Both the position numbers and the translations under genes were made by a program. From DASXYU01 sp036502295 (GTDB taxonomy: Bacteria > Actinomycetota > Actinomycetes > Mycobacteriales > Jatrophihabitantaceae), in NCBI GenBank assembly GCA_036502295.1, contig DASXYU010000021.1:1-52479 (forward strand): a DNA stretch of 52,479 bases, in the 5' to 3' direction. Every line of letters begins with the position of its first letter. Within the stretch, counting starts at the first letter, position 1. The notes under the pieces are model-generated. The model ran no database searches, was not told the DNA's origin, and was given only the letters and a program-made list of their open reading frames with translations. Shown here piece after piece: positions 35,157-43,196 of this stretch.

Positions 35157-35692
35157 TTCGCGTACTTGATGCTCGAGGGGACGAGTTCGACCTGCTGATC
35201 AGCGAGCTTCGCCGCGCGCTTCGGGCCGAGGGGCTCGTGCATGATCTTGTGGTGCAGCTTGAGGATCGCGTCGATGAGCATCTCCGGACGCGGCGGGCAG
35301 CCGGGTAGGTACATGTCGACCGGCACGATGTGGTCGACGCCCTGCACAACGGCGTAGTTGTTGAACATGCCGCCGGAGCTGGCGCAGACGCCCATCGCGA
35401 GCACCCACTTCGGGTCGGCCATCTGGTCATAGATCTGCCGCACGACGGGAGCCATCTTCTGCGTGACCCGGCCGGCGACAATCATCAGGTCAGCCTGGCG
35501 CGGCGAAGGACGGAAGACCTCCATACCGAAGCGGGCGGAGTCGAAGCGGGGCGCGCCGAAGGTCATCATCTCGATCGCACAGCAGGCAAGGCCGAAGGTC
35601 ACCGGCCACAGCGAGGACTTGCGCATGTAGTTGACCAGCTTCTCGACGCTGACCAGCAGGATGCCGTCAGGGAGTTTCTCTTCGAGGCCCAT
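35153..35692 (-). CDS. nuoB: NADH-quinone oxidoreductase subunit B (cluster N2)
   Basis: 179 residues. The N2 4Fe-4S ligands are the tandem Cys37-Cys38 in FGLACCAIEMM, Cys103 in MGVCASSGGMF and Cys132 in YLPGCPPRPE. N2 hands electrons to menaquinone. The start is 6 nt after nuoA. Confidence 0.98.
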   Translation of the reverse strand: MGLEEKLPDGILLVSVEKLVNYMRKSSLWPVTFGLACCAIEMMTFGAPRFDSARFGMEVFRPSPRQADLMIVAGRVTQKMAPVVRQIYDQMADPKWVLAMGVCASSGGMFNNYAVVQGVDHIVPVDMYLPGCPPRPEMLIDAILKLHHKIMHEPLGPKRAAKLADQQVELVPSSIKYAK

Positions 35693-35698
35693 TGGCTA

Positions 35699-36061
35699 TC
35701 AGTCCCAATCCAGTCCGCCGCGACGCCAGACGTAGGCGTAGGCGACGAAGACCGTGATGATGAACAGGAAGATCTCGACCAGTCCGAAGAGGCCGAGCGC
35801 CTTGTTCGCGACGGCGTACGGGTACAAGAAGATGATCTCGATGTCGAAGACGATGAAGAGCATCGCCGTCAGGAAGTACTTGATGGGGAAGCGGTTGGGG
35901 CCGAGCGGCTGCGGAGTCGGCTCGATACCGCACTCGTAGAAGTCGAGCTTGGCCTTGTTGTAGCGGCGCGGGCCGGTGATCGTCGCGATCACGACCGAGA
36001 CCGCGGCGAACCCGAATCCCAAGATGAAGAGCAGCAGGATCGGAAGGTAAGGGGCAAGCAT
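35699..36061 (-). CDS. nuoA: NADH-quinone oxidoreductase subunit A
   Basis: 120 residues, three transmembrane helices. NKAKLDFYECGIEPTPQP holds the functionally important Cys loop, and MLFIVFDIEIIFLYPYAV the conserved acidic membrane helix. It is the first gene of the 14-gene operon. The ATG follows AAGGGAG by about 12 nt. Confidence 0.97.
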   Translation of the reverse strand: MLAPYLPILLLFILGFGFAAVSVVIATITGPRRYNKAKLDFYECGIEPTPQPLGPNRFPIKYFLTAMLFIVFDIEIIFLYPYAVANKALGLFGLVEIFLFIITVFVAYAYVWRRGGLDWD

Positions 36062-36125
36062 CTAGGAGTGCGCTCCCTTCGTATTCTCGGCGATCGGGCC
36101 GTTACTGGCGACTGAGGCGAGCGGC

Positions 36126-36181
36126 GAGGGCGCAAGCGCTCTCGGCCGAGCCGATTGAGCCTGACGCCTCCAAAGAGGCGT
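36126..36181 (-). promoter_or_regulatory. Two hairpins in the nuo 5' leader
   Basis: A 7-bp stem closed by a 4-nt loop spans 36126-36143, and ACGCCTC/GAGGCGT with loop CAAA spans 36164-36181. If transcription starts near 36183, both lie in a leader of about 120 nt. They could attenuate or stabilise the long nuo mRNA. No known riboswitch was recognised. Confidence 0.35.
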
Positions 36182-36189
36182 ACAGCCAG

Positions 36190-36195
36190 AGGTTA
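36190..36195 (-). promoter_or_regulatory. Possible nuo -10 element
   Basis: TAACCT on the minus strand fits TANNNT. The region 17-18 bp upstream (AATTGC/AAATTG) is a poor -35, and the palindrome at 36222-36235 abuts it. Confidence 0.35.
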
Positions 36196-36221
36196 GTGGG
36201 TGGCCGGGCAGGGCAATTTGC

Positions 36222-36235
36222 TTAGGCATGCCTAA
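36222..36235. promoter_or_regulatory. Palindrome TTAGGCATGCCTAA upstream of nuoA
   Basis: A perfect 14-bp palindrome with TTAGG/CCTAA ends, recalling DtxR/IdeR iron boxes, although it agrees with the 19-bp consensus at only about 12 positions. A second perfect palindrome, GCATCGCGATGC, lies at 36244-36255. Both fall between the menJ stop and the nuo promoter. Confidence 0.45.
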
Positions 36236-36266
36236 CACTGAATGCATCGCGATGCTCGCTTCACTC

Positions 36267-37556
36267 TCAACCGACTGCAGGGGTAATTCGGGTGAGGATG
36301 TTGATAACCCTGTCAGACATATCGGCCCCCGCGGTCCCGGCCGGGTCAGAGAGGTTGGCGAGCAGCTTGAGGACGAACCGCATCAGCGCGGGGTGCGGCA
36401 GTCCGTGCCTGGTGCAGGCCTGCATCACCTTCGGGTTGCCGATGAGCTTCACGAAGGCGCCACCGAGCCGGTAGTAGGCGCCCCACTCCTGCTGCATGCG
36501 CTGCGGATAAGCGGCAAGCGCCTTCTCGCGGGGCGCGCCCTCGGGACGGCCGAGCGCCCGCACCACCGCCTCGGCGGCGAACTTGCCGGATTCCATCGCG
36601 TACGGGATGCCCTCGCCGTTGAAGGGGTTCACCGTGCCGCCCGAGTCACCGACGAGGACGAGGCCGCGGGCATAGTGCGGAGTCCGGTTGAAGCCCATGG
36701 GCAGGGCAGCGCCGCCGGTCTTGCCGACTGCGTTCCCCTCCCGCAAACCCCACTCCTCGGGAGTGTTGTCGAGCCAGCGGGTGAGCATGCCGCGGTAGTC
36801 GGTCTTCTGAAAGCCCGCGCTCGAGTTGAGGACGCCGAGGCCCGCGTTCACAGTGCCGTCGCCCATGCCGAAGATCCAGCCGTAGCCGGGGAGCAGATCG
36901 GACTCGTTGGGCCTGCCGTCCCAGAGCTCAAGCCACGACTCGAGGTAGTCGTCGTGGGTCTTGGGGCTTGTGTAGTAGCGCCGCACCGCCACACCGAGGG
37001 GGCGCTTCTCGTTGCGGTGCACGCCGAGGAACTGCGCCAGCTTGCCGCTCACTCCCTCGGCCGCGACGACAACCGGGGCGGTGTAGCTGACCGGCTGCCG
37101 GTCAGCCGTCCTACCCGCGACGCCGATGACCCGGCCGTCCTTGCTGAGGACGGGTTCGGTGACGGTGGTGTTCTCCTGCAGTCGCGCGCCGGCCTTCACG
37201 GCCTGCTGGGCGACAAGTTCGTCAAGGTCGGCGCGGGGGCGAACCAGGCCGTAGCTCGGGAAGCTGGTGAGTTCGGGCCAATCCAGGTGCAGGCGCTGCC
37301 CGCCGCCGATGACCCGCAGACCCTTGTTGTGCAGCCAGCCGGCGGATTCGCTGACGTCGATGCCCATGTCGAGCAGGGCGCGGGTTCCGCGCGGGGTGAG
37401 GCCGTCGCCGCAGACCTTCTCGCGCGGGAACGACGTCTTCTCGAGCAGGAGGACGTCGAGGCCGGCGTTGGCGAGCCAGTACGCGGCGCTGCTGCCGGAC
37501 GGTCCTGCGCCTACGACGATGACGTCGGCGTCCGCACGCGCGACCGACGCAGTCAT
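36267..37556 (-). CDS. menJ: Geranylgeranyl reductase family flavoprotein (MenJ-like)
   Basis: 429 residues. The FAD motif is DVIVVGAGPSGSSAAYWLA, followed by EKTSFPREKVCGDGLTPRG with the family cysteine, and GLVLVGDSGGTVNPFNGEGIPYAMESG for the flavin ribityl site. It matches mycobacterial Rv0561c (MenJ), which saturates one double bond of the menaquinone tail. The ATG at 37556 has a GGAGAG site and is preferred to the GTG at 37562. It lies directly upstream of the nuo operon and behind a CRP-like site. Confidence 0.92.
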   Translation of the reverse strand: MTASVARADADVIVVGAGPSGSSAAYWLANAGLDVLLLEKTSFPREKVCGDGLTPRGTRALLDMGIDVSESAGWLHNKGLRVIGGGQRLHLDWPELTSFPSYGLVRPRADLDELVAQQAVKAGARLQENTTVTEPVLSKDGRVIGVAGRTADRQPVSYTAPVVVAAEGVSGKLAQFLGVHRNEKRPLGVAVRRYYTSPKTHDDYLESWLELWDGRPNESDLLPGYGWIFGMGDGTVNAGLGVLNSSAGFQKTDYRGMLTRWLDNTPEEWGLREGNAVGKTGGAALPMGFNRTPHYARGLVLVGDSGGTVNPFNGEGIPYAMESGKFAAEAVVRALGRPEGAPREKALAAYPQRMQQEWGAYYRLGGAFVKLIGNPKVMQACTRHGLPHPALMRFVLKLLANLSDPAGTAGADMSDRVINILTRITPAVG

Positions 37557-37581
37557 CTGCACTCTCCAGGGGGCCGGACCT

Positions 37582-37597
37582 TGTGAACGGCTTCACG
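37582..37597. promoter_or_regulatory. CRP-like site before menJ
   Basis: TGTGAACGGCTTCACG matches TGTGA-N6-TCACA at nine of ten fixed positions. It is 26 bp upstream of the menJ start, in the 58-bp gap after the PAP2 gene. Confidence 0.5.
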
Positions 37598-37614
37598 AGC
37601 CGCCGAAGGAAAGT

Positions 37615-38445
37615 TTATGCCTTGAGCATCCGCGTCATCACCAGGTGGTTGCGTATTGAGAGGACGCCCCTGGCGAGCACCGCGCCGACACCCATGGTGG
37701 CCGCGCCTGCGAGGGCGTCGAAGAGGTAATGGTTGCCGGTGGCCATCACCACGAAGGTGGTGGCGACCGGGTAGAGGACGCCGAGGACGCGCACCCACCC
37801 GCGGCGGGCGAAGCGCCAGAGCAAGACTCCGACCCAGAGCGCCCATCCGACGTGCAGCGACGGCATCGCCGCGAACGAATCGGCGAGGCCGCCGAAGCCG
37901 CGGGGCACGCTCGCCTCGCTGCCCCACCAGCCGTACTGATGCACGGCGGCAAGGGTGTCGTGAAATCCGCTGCCCGGAAGTAGCCGAGGCGGGGCGGTGG
38001 GGACGGTGATGTAGCCGATCAGGCCGAGGACGGTGCTGGCGATGATCCAGTTGCGGGCCCAGCCGTAATCGGCGGCGTGCCGCCTATACATCCAAACGAG
38101 GACGACGGGCGTGACGACATAGTGCAGCGCTGCGTAGTAGTAGCTGCAGAGGACGGCCAGCGGCGTGAGGTGGACGAGGGCGTTGTTGAGGGCGTGCTCG
38201 GGGTCGAGGTGGAGGACGTCCTCCCACCGCAGCAGCTGGAAGCCGTTGTCGAGGACGACATCGAAGTCGGCGGAGACCAGGCCACGGGCGAGCTCGTAGA
38301 GGACATAGAGGCTGCCAACGATGAGGACCTCGCGCCACCAGTGTCGGCCGCGCAACCACTGCAGCGACCGCGAGAAGGACTGAGTGGACGCACCCGTTTC
38401 GCGGGTAGCGGCACGCTCCGCAATGCGGATCGTCGTGCACGCCAT
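37615..38445 (-). CDS. PAP2-superfamily integral membrane protein
   Basis: 276 residues with about six hydrophobic helices. The phosphatase-like motifs are SFAAMPSLHVGWALW and ATGNHYLFDALAG, which supply the two catalytic histidines; TAPPRLLPGSGFHDTL precedes them. It resembles the PAP2_3 branch that includes inositol-phosphate transferases such as Aur1, so it may move or remove a phosphoryl headgroup of a lipid at the membrane. No clear ribosome site precedes the ATG. It lies upstream of menJ on the same strand. Confidence 0.85.
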   Translation of the reverse strand: MACTTIRIAERAATRETGASTQSFSRSLQWLRGRHWWREVLIVGSLYVLYELARGLVSADFDVVLDNGFQLLRWEDVLHLDPEHALNNALVHLTPLAVLCSYYYAALHYVVTPVVLVWMYRRHAADYGWARNWIIASTVLGLIGYITVPTAPPRLLPGSGFHDTLAAVHQYGWWGSEASVPRGFGGLADSFAAMPSLHVGWALWVGVLLWRFARRGWVRVLGVLYPVATTFVVMATGNHYLFDALAGAATMGVGAVLARGVLSIRNHLVMTRMLKA

Positions 38446-38756
38446 ATCGCTATCCCGTCACCCGAGAAGAAGCCCTGTCCGACATCCCAAGGCTCACGTC
38501 TACAAGATCATCCAAGGGTGGCGGCGCGCGCGATATTCCCCCGACAGCGAAATTTCTCGCCGAGCAGCGAGAATTCCCGACACAAGGCTCACAGTGTGCT
38601 CACGCCGGCCGACCTGTTGCTTGCCGATCCGCAAGCACTCGGGACGGCCCCGCATCCGGACGGCGGCGGCGGCTCAACCTTGACAGCTCAACCTTGTGTT
38701 GCTGGGAGCCGTAAATCGGGCTGGATTGCGACCCCCCACAACACAAAGACAGGCGG
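38446..38756. other. 311-bp intergenic region with inverted repeats
   Basis: No supported gene lies here. It contains a bulged inverted repeat AATTTCTCGC/GCGAGAATT around 38549-38575, a direct repeat GCTCAACCTTG near 38671-38697, and paired arms TTGTGTTG (38694-38701) and CAACACAA (38739-38746). The last pair starts 10 nt after the FKBP stop and may be its terminator. Confidence 0.5.
38694..38746 (-). terminator. Large stem-loop after the FKBP gene
   Basis: Arms of 8 bp enclose a 37-nt interior that itself can fold (AGCC...GGGCT). It lies 10-63 nt downstream of the stop on the minus strand and has no T-tract. Confidence 0.35.
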
Positions 38757-39128
38757 TTAGCGGACGCCGAGGAGATCGATGATGAAGATCAGCGTCTTGC
38801 CGCTGAGGCGGTGACCGGCTCCGGCCGGGCCGTAGGCCTTCTCCGGCGGGATCGTCAGCTGGCGCCGTCCGCCGACCTTCATGCCGGGGATGCCTTCCTG
38901 CCAGCCGGCGATGAGGCCGTCGAGCGGAAATTCGATCGACTCGCCGCGGTCCCAGGACGCATCGAACTGCTCGCCGGTGTGGAACTCGACGCCCACGTAG
39001 TGCACACGGACGACCTCACCGGGCTTCGCCTCGGCGCCTTCGCCGACGACGATGTCGAGGATGTCGAGATCTGCCGGCGGCTCGCCCTCAGGACGATCGA
39101 TTTCGGGCTTGTTGATGGGTTCGCTCAT
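38757..39128 (-). CDS. FKBP-type peptidyl-prolyl cis-trans isomerase
   Basis: 123 residues, one FKBP domain. VVRVHYVGVEFHTGEQFDAS, FPLDGLIAGWQEGIPGMKVG and RRQLTIPPEKAYGPAGAG are the rotamase motifs, with the aromatic pocket Trp in IAGWQEG. No signal peptide is seen, so it is cytosolic. The ATG at 39128 is chosen; the frame runs to 39185 without a ribosome site. It is divergent from the GNAT gene with 35 bp between starts. Confidence 0.95.
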   Translation of the reverse strand: MSEPINKPEIDRPEGEPPADLDILDIVVGEGAEAKPGEVVRVHYVGVEFHTGEQFDASWDRGESIEFPLDGLIAGWQEGIPGMKVGGRRQLTIPPEKAYGPAGAGHRLSGKTLIFIIDLLGVR

Positions 39129-39163
39129 GTCGTCCATCCAACACGACATGAGAGGGTGCCGAC

Positions 39164-39601
39164 ATGGCAACCCTGCATGCGGCACCGGTGGGCGAACTGG
39201 ATCCTCTCGTCCTCTACGCGATCCTGCGGCTGCGTACCGACGTCTTCGTCGTAGAGCAGGAATGCGCCTACCCCGAACTCGATGGCCGAGACGTCGAGCC
39301 CGGAGCGTTGTTGCTGTGGGGCGAGGACGGGGCGCGCCGCATCCTCGGCACGTTGCGGCTGCTCATCGACAGTCCCGACGTACGACGCATCGGCCGTGTT
39401 GCCACTGCAGCGCACGCCCGCGGATCCGGTGTCGCCGCGGAACTCGTCGGGTACGCGATCGAACTCGCGGGCGGTGCGGAGGTCGTCCTCGATGCGCAGG
39501 CGCACCTACGCGGCTGGTACCAGAAGCTCGGGTTCCTGGTGGACGGACCGGAGTTCGTCGAGGACGACATCCCCCACGTCCCTATGCGCCTCAACCGGTA
39601 G
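39164..39601 (+). CDS. ElaA-family GNAT acetyltransferase
   Basis: 145 residues. The N-terminal LYAILRLRTDVFVVEQECAY plus PELDGRD is the ElaA signature, followed by LGTLRLL, RIGRVATAAHARGSGVAAEL (acetyl-CoA loop) and YQKLGFLVDGPEFVEDDIPH. The ElaA acceptor is unknown. AGAGGG lies about 9 nt before the ATG. Confidence 0.92.
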   Translation: MATLHAAPVGELDPLVLYAILRLRTDVFVVEQECAYPELDGRDVEPGALLLWGEDGARRILGTLRLLIDSPDVRRIGRVATAAHARGSGVAAELVGYAIELAGGAEVVLDAQAHLRGWYQKLGFLVDGPEFVEDDIPHVPMRLNR

Positions 39602-39608
39602 CGGAAAA

Positions 39609-39649
39609 CTCCGAAGTTCGCCGCAGATGACGTGCCTCGGACTTCGGAG
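39609..39649 (-). terminator. Terminator of tRNA-Thr
   Basis: CTCCGAAGT (39609-39617) and ACTTCGGAG (39641-39649) form a perfect 9-bp inverted repeat. In the direction of tRNA transcription it is followed by TTTTCC. The far arm shares two bases with the tRNA 3' end. Confidence 0.55.
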
Positions 39650-39720
39650 CCGCTTCGGAGAATCGAACTCCGGACAACCTCATTACGAGTGAGGTGCTCT
39701 ACCGACTGAGCTAAAGCGGC
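39648..39720 (-). tRNA. tRNA-Thr (anticodon CGT)
   Basis: 73 nt. The acceptor is GCCGCTT/AAGCGGC, the D arm has AGCTCAGTCGGTAGAGC, the anticodon arm is CCTCA-CTCGTAA-TGAGG, and the T arm has GGAGTTCGATTCTCC. The discriminator is U, and CCA is not encoded (CCG follows), unlike tRNA-Tyr in this window. Confidence 0.95.
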
Positions 39721-39760
39721 ACGCTGCCGAAGCAGCGCGTCGATTCTAGCGGGAGTGCGA

Positions 39761-39847
39761 CGGTGGTTTCGACACGGCCTTCGGCCACTGAACCACCGGT
39801 GCTCGGGTGTTTCGACACGGGCGCTGCGCGCCCTACTCAACCACCGA
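39761..39847. repeat. Two REP-like palindromic units
   Basis: Unit 1 (39761-39798) has outer arms CGGTGGTT/AACCACCG and inner GGCC-TTC-GGCC. Unit 2 (about 39807-39847) has GGGCGC-TGC-GCGCCC between TTTCGACAC and TACTCAACCACCG. Both share TTTCGACAC and AACCACCG. Unit 2 runs into the 3' end of holB and supplies its stop codon. A degenerate copy is at 12407-12438. Confidence 0.7.
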
Positions 39848-41042
39848 CGTTGGCGGGGAGGCGGAGTGAACTCATGAGGGCCTCGACAGCGATCTGCGGC
39901 TTCACGTTCTGCTCAAGTGCCGTGCGGCAGGCGAGGATCGCGTCCATGCGCTGCAGCACGCCTGGCTGCGGCACGCGGTCAGCGACCGTCCTCACCTGTT
40001 CGGCGAAATCCGGGTGCGCGGACGCGACCGGTGCGCGGCTCTGCGTGAGCAGGACGTCGCGGTAGAAGGCGGCGAGATCGACGAGTGAGCGGTCGAGGGC
40101 ATCGCGATTGGTGCGAGTCTGACGCGCCTTCTGCCTATCGGCGAGCGCCTTGAGCTGCCCGGCGGTGCCTCGCGCGGCAGCTGTCGCGCCCTTGCCCGTA
40201 CCTCCCGCGCCGAGGGCGACCTGCAGCGATTCGGTCTCCGCACCATCCAACTCGGCGGAGACCGCCTCGGCCTCGGCCTTCGCCGAGCTGATGAGCAGGT
40301 CGGCGGCGGCGAGGCAGTTGCGCAGCGAGGTGAGCGAGGTGGGGATCGCGAGTACCGAGGCGCGACTGTCGCGTGCGGCGGCATCGCGGGCCAGGCGGCG
40401 CGACCGGCCGATGTGTCCCTGTCCGGCGGCAGCGGCCCACGTGGCGGTCTGGGAGTCGAGGCCGTCCTCGCGAAGGACGGCGGCAACCGCGTCGGCCGGC
40501 GGTGTACGCAGCGTGAGGTGCCGGCACCGGGAGCGGATCGTCACCGAGATGTCGTCCGGATGGGTCGAGGGCGCGCAGAGCATGAAGATCGTCTGCGCCG
40601 GCGGCTCCTCGACGAACTTGAGCAGGACGTTGCTCGCCCGCTCGGTGAGACGGTCGGCGTCCTCGACGACGACCACCGCCCAGCGACCGAGGACGGGCTT
40701 GGAGGCGGCGCGGCGCACCAGCTCTCGCATCTCATCGACGCCGAGTGAGAGCTGGTCGGTGGCGATGAGCTTCACGTCGGGGTGGGTTCCGTGCAGGACG
40801 GTCCGGCAGGCGGCGCACTCACCGCAACCCGGGCTCTCCGGGTGGTCGCACTGCAGCGCTGCGGCGAAGGCACGGGCAGCGACCGAGCGACCGGAGCCGG
40901 GCGGTCCGGTGAAGAGCCAGGCGTGGGTGAGGGCTCCCGCCTCGACCGCTCCCCCGGCGGCCACCACCGCGCCGGCGCGAGCGGCGGCCTGCAGTGTCGC
41001 GATGGTCTCGTCCTGCCCGACCAGCCGATCCCACACGCTCAC
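39837..41042 (-). CDS. holB: DNA polymerase III delta' subunit
   Basis: 401 residues. The AAA+ clamp-loader fold shows TGPPGSGRSVAARAFA (Arg in place of the Walker Lys, usual for delta'), a four-cysteine zinc knuckle in PESPGCGECAACRTVL, VVVEDADRLTERASNVLLKF and the sensor IRSRCRHL. It acts in loading the sliding clamp. The GTG start overlaps the tmk stop by GTGA. The last codons and stop come from a REP-like unit, so the C-terminus may differ from relatives. Confidence 0.95.
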   Translation of the reverse strand: MSVWDRLVGQDETIATLQAAARAGAVVAAGGAVEAGALTHAWLFTGPPGSGRSVAARAFAAALQCDHPESPGCGECAACRTVLHGTHPDVKLIATDQLSLGVDEMRELVRRAASKPVLGRWAVVVVEDADRLTERASNVLLKFVEEPPAQTIFMLCAPSTHPDDISVTIRSRCRHLTLRTPPADAVAAVLREDGLDSQTATWAAAAGQGHIGRSRRLARDAAARDSRASVLAIPTSLTSLRNCLAAADLLISSAKAEAEAVSAELDGAETESLQVALGAGGTGKGATAAARGTAGQLKALADRQKARQTRTNRDALDRSLVDLAAFYRDVLLTQSRAPVASAHPDFAEQVRTVADRVPQPGVLQRMDAILACRTALEQNVKPQIAVEALMSSLRLPANVGG

Positions 41043-43129
41043 GGCGTAACGACCTCGTTGACCGTGGCGCGGCGGTTGGCGACCCCTTCGGCGATCCGCG
41101 CGGCAAGGTCGTCCGGCGAATCGGTGGCATCGAGGACGAGGTACCGCTCAGGCTCCAGAGCCGCCTGCGCGAGATACGCCTCACGAACACGTTCGTGGAA
41201 GTCGAGGGACTCGCTCTCAAGCTTGTCTGCGGCGCCGCGTCCTGCCACTCGGCTGAGTCCCTCGGTGGGAGGGAGGTCAAGCACCACAGTGAGGTGCGGG
41301 ACGAGGCCGCCCGTGGCCCAGAGCGACAGCTGCCGCACCTCATCGAGCGGCAGACCGCGTCCGACACCCTGATAGGCGAGGGAGGAGTCCATGAACCGGT
41401 CGGTGAGGACGACCTTGCCGCTGGCGAGCGCCGGGACAATGACGGTGTCGACATGATGCGCGCGGTCGGCGGCGAAGAGCATCGCCTCGGCTCGCGGGCC
41501 GAGCGGTTCGGCGTGGTGCAACAGCAGTTCGCGGATCTGCGTGCCGACGGGAGTCGCCCCTGGCTCATGGGTGACGATGACCTCGATGCCTTCGGCGCGC
41601 AGCGTCTCGGCGAGACGCGCGATCTGGGTCGACTTGCCCGAACCCTCACCGCCTTCGAAGGCGACGAGCAGCCCGTTACTGGAGTCGTGGGCCGGGACGA
41701 TGAAACCTTCGCCGGTGAAGATTCCGACCTGCTCCACGCGTTTGCTCATGCTCGAACGCAACAGCCAGCGGCCGACGGTCTCGCGCAGATGGCGGGGCGA
41801 GACGGCTGTACGTGCACCGGCGAACCAGCTCACCAGCAGCGCGACCGCACCGCCGATGAGCAAGGTGAGACCCGGGCCGCTGAGGATGAGGCGCGAGTCG
41901 TCGCCGACCTTGAAGGAGTGGGTGCCGATCGCGCCGGCGAGGTTGGGTCCCACTGCGATCGTGAAGAGCAGGGTGAGGCGCACCGAAGACTGGACGAAGG
42001 CGAAGATGCGGCCTCGCAGGCGGTCCTCGACCTCCTCGCCGATGAGCGTGTAGCCGACGATCCACGCCATACCTGCGAAGAGCCCGATCGCCGCGGCAAA
42101 GACGTCGGCCAGGATGAAGTCGCGGATGAAGGACGCGGAGACGAGGGAGACGCCCGCACCACCGATCGCGATCGCGAAGACGCGTGGGCGGTTCAGCTTC
42201 GGGAAGACACGCGGGCCGGTGAGCATGCCGACCGCGAGGCCGGTGAAGACGGTGCCGAACATGATCGAGTAGCCGGCGTTGCCGGCGGACATCGTCGCGA
42301 CCCAGAGCTGGGCGACGCCGACGGTGAGTCCACCGGCTGCGAAGGCACCGATGATGCCGACATAGAGGCCGCTGATGATGCGGTTGTGCCTTAGGAAGCT
42401 CACGCCCTCGCGGAGCAGCGACAAGACGCCCTGCTCACGTTCTCGATCGCCGGGGCGTGCCGTGATGAGGTGGCCGCTGAGGAAGACGGTGGAGGCGCTG
42501 ATCAAGAAGGTGACCGCATCGAAGAGCAGCGCGACGACGATGGCGAAGCTGGTGTGTTGCGGCAGCACCGTCCTCGTGCCGGAGATGATCCGGTCGAGGG
42601 AGGAGAGCACGGCGAAGATCGCAGCGGCGACCGGCACGGTGCCGTAGACCGACACCAGGGAGAGCTGATTGCCGGTGGCGAGCAGCTTCTTCGGCATCAC
42701 CGAGATCCAGATCGCCTGCTTGGCGGGCTGGGTGAAGAGGCCGACCGCCTCGATAAGGAACTGGGCGATGTAGAGCCAGAGCAGCTGGTAGCTGACGGCG
42801 ATCGAGGCGTAGAGGATCGCGGCGGTGACCTCACCGATGATCACTATGCGTCGGCGGTCGAACTTGTCGGCCAGCGCGGCCGCGAAGGGACCGAAGAGGA
42901 GATCGGGTGCCAGGCGCACCAGGATCACACCGGAGATCGCCGCCCCCTGTGCCTGCAGTGAATGGTCACGGGTGAGCTGCTGGGCTAGCGCTGTGTTGGC
43001 GAGCAGGCCGAGCCAGTCGCCGAGGCTGGAGAGCGTGATCGCCGCCCACATCCGCCGGAAGATCGGGATGCGGAAGAGCGTGACAAGCTGGTTCTCGCGC
43101 CGTGCGCCGTTTGACGCGTGGTTCTGCAT
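41039..43129 (-). CDS. tmk: MFS transporter fused to thymidylate kinase
   Basis: 696 residues. Residues about 15-445 form a 12-helix MFS permease (LGDWLGLLANTALAQQL, ADKFDRRRIVIIGE). Residues about 485-696 are a complete dTMP kinase: P-loop FEGGEGSGKSTQ (492-501), THEPGATPVGTQIRELLL, LTDRFMDSSLAYQGVGRGL and the lid VAGRGAADKLESE. It phosphorylates dTMP to dTDP. The fusion is known in other actinobacteria; the transported substrate and reason for tethering are unknown. The ATG at 43129 has a GGAGGTGGGG site. Confidence 0.95.
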   Translation of the reverse strand: MQNHASNGARRENQLVTLFRIPIFRRMWAAITLSSLGDWLGLLANTALAQQLTRDHSLQAQGAAISGVILVRLAPDLLFGPFAAALADKFDRRRIVIIGEVTAAILYASIAVSYQLLWLYIAQFLIEAVGLFTQPAKQAIWISVMPKKLLATGNQLSLVSVYGTVPVAAAIFAVLSSLDRIISGTRTVLPQHTSFAIVVALLFDAVTFLISASTVFLSGHLITARPGDREREQGVLSLLREGVSFLRHNRIISGLYVGIIGAFAAGGLTVGVAQLWVATMSAGNAGYSIMFGTVFTGLAVGMLTGPRVFPKLNRPRVFAIAIGGAGVSLVSASFIRDFILADVFAAAIGLFAGMAWIVGYTLIGEEVEDRLRGRIFAFVQSSVRLTLLFTIAVGPNLAGAIGTHSFKVGDDSRLILSGPGLTLLIGGAVALLVSWFAGARTAVSPRHLRETVGRWLLRSSMSKRVEQVGIFTGEGFIVPAHDSSNGLLVAFEGGEGSGKSTQIARLAETLRAEGIEVIVTHEPGATPVGTQIRELLLHHAEPLGPRAEAMLFAADRAHHVDTVIVPALASGKVVLTDRFMDSSLAYQGVGRGLPLDEVRQLSLWATGGLVPHLTVVLDLPPTEGLSRVAGRGAADKLESESLDFHERVREAYLAQAALEPERYLVLDATDSPDDLAARIAEGVANRRATVNEVVTP

Positions 43130-43149
43130 CCCCACCTCCAACCGCGACG

Positions 43150-43155
43150 AGCCTA
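43150..43155 (-). promoter_or_regulatory. -10 element of the MFS-tmk gene
   Basis: TAGGCT on the minus strand, the hexamer also seen at 7373 and 11041. It predicts a short leader of about 14 nt that contains the Shine-Dalgarno sequence. Confidence 0.4.
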
Positions 43156-43172
43156 TCGAGCACTTATGTCAG

Positions 43173-43190
43173 CACCCCGACATCGGGGTG
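43173..43190 (-). terminator. Hairpin after the marR gene
   Basis: CACCCCG, loop ACAT, CGGGGTG: a 7-bp GC-rich stem, extendable by CAG/CTG with a bulge, 6 nt after the MarR stop. No T-tract. Confidence 0.5.
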
Positions 43191-43196
43191 ACTGCG

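Noticed and set aside
38446..38756. Possible small genes in the 311-bp gap
   Set aside because: Frames here lack ribosome sites and family resemblance; inverted repeats explain the region better.
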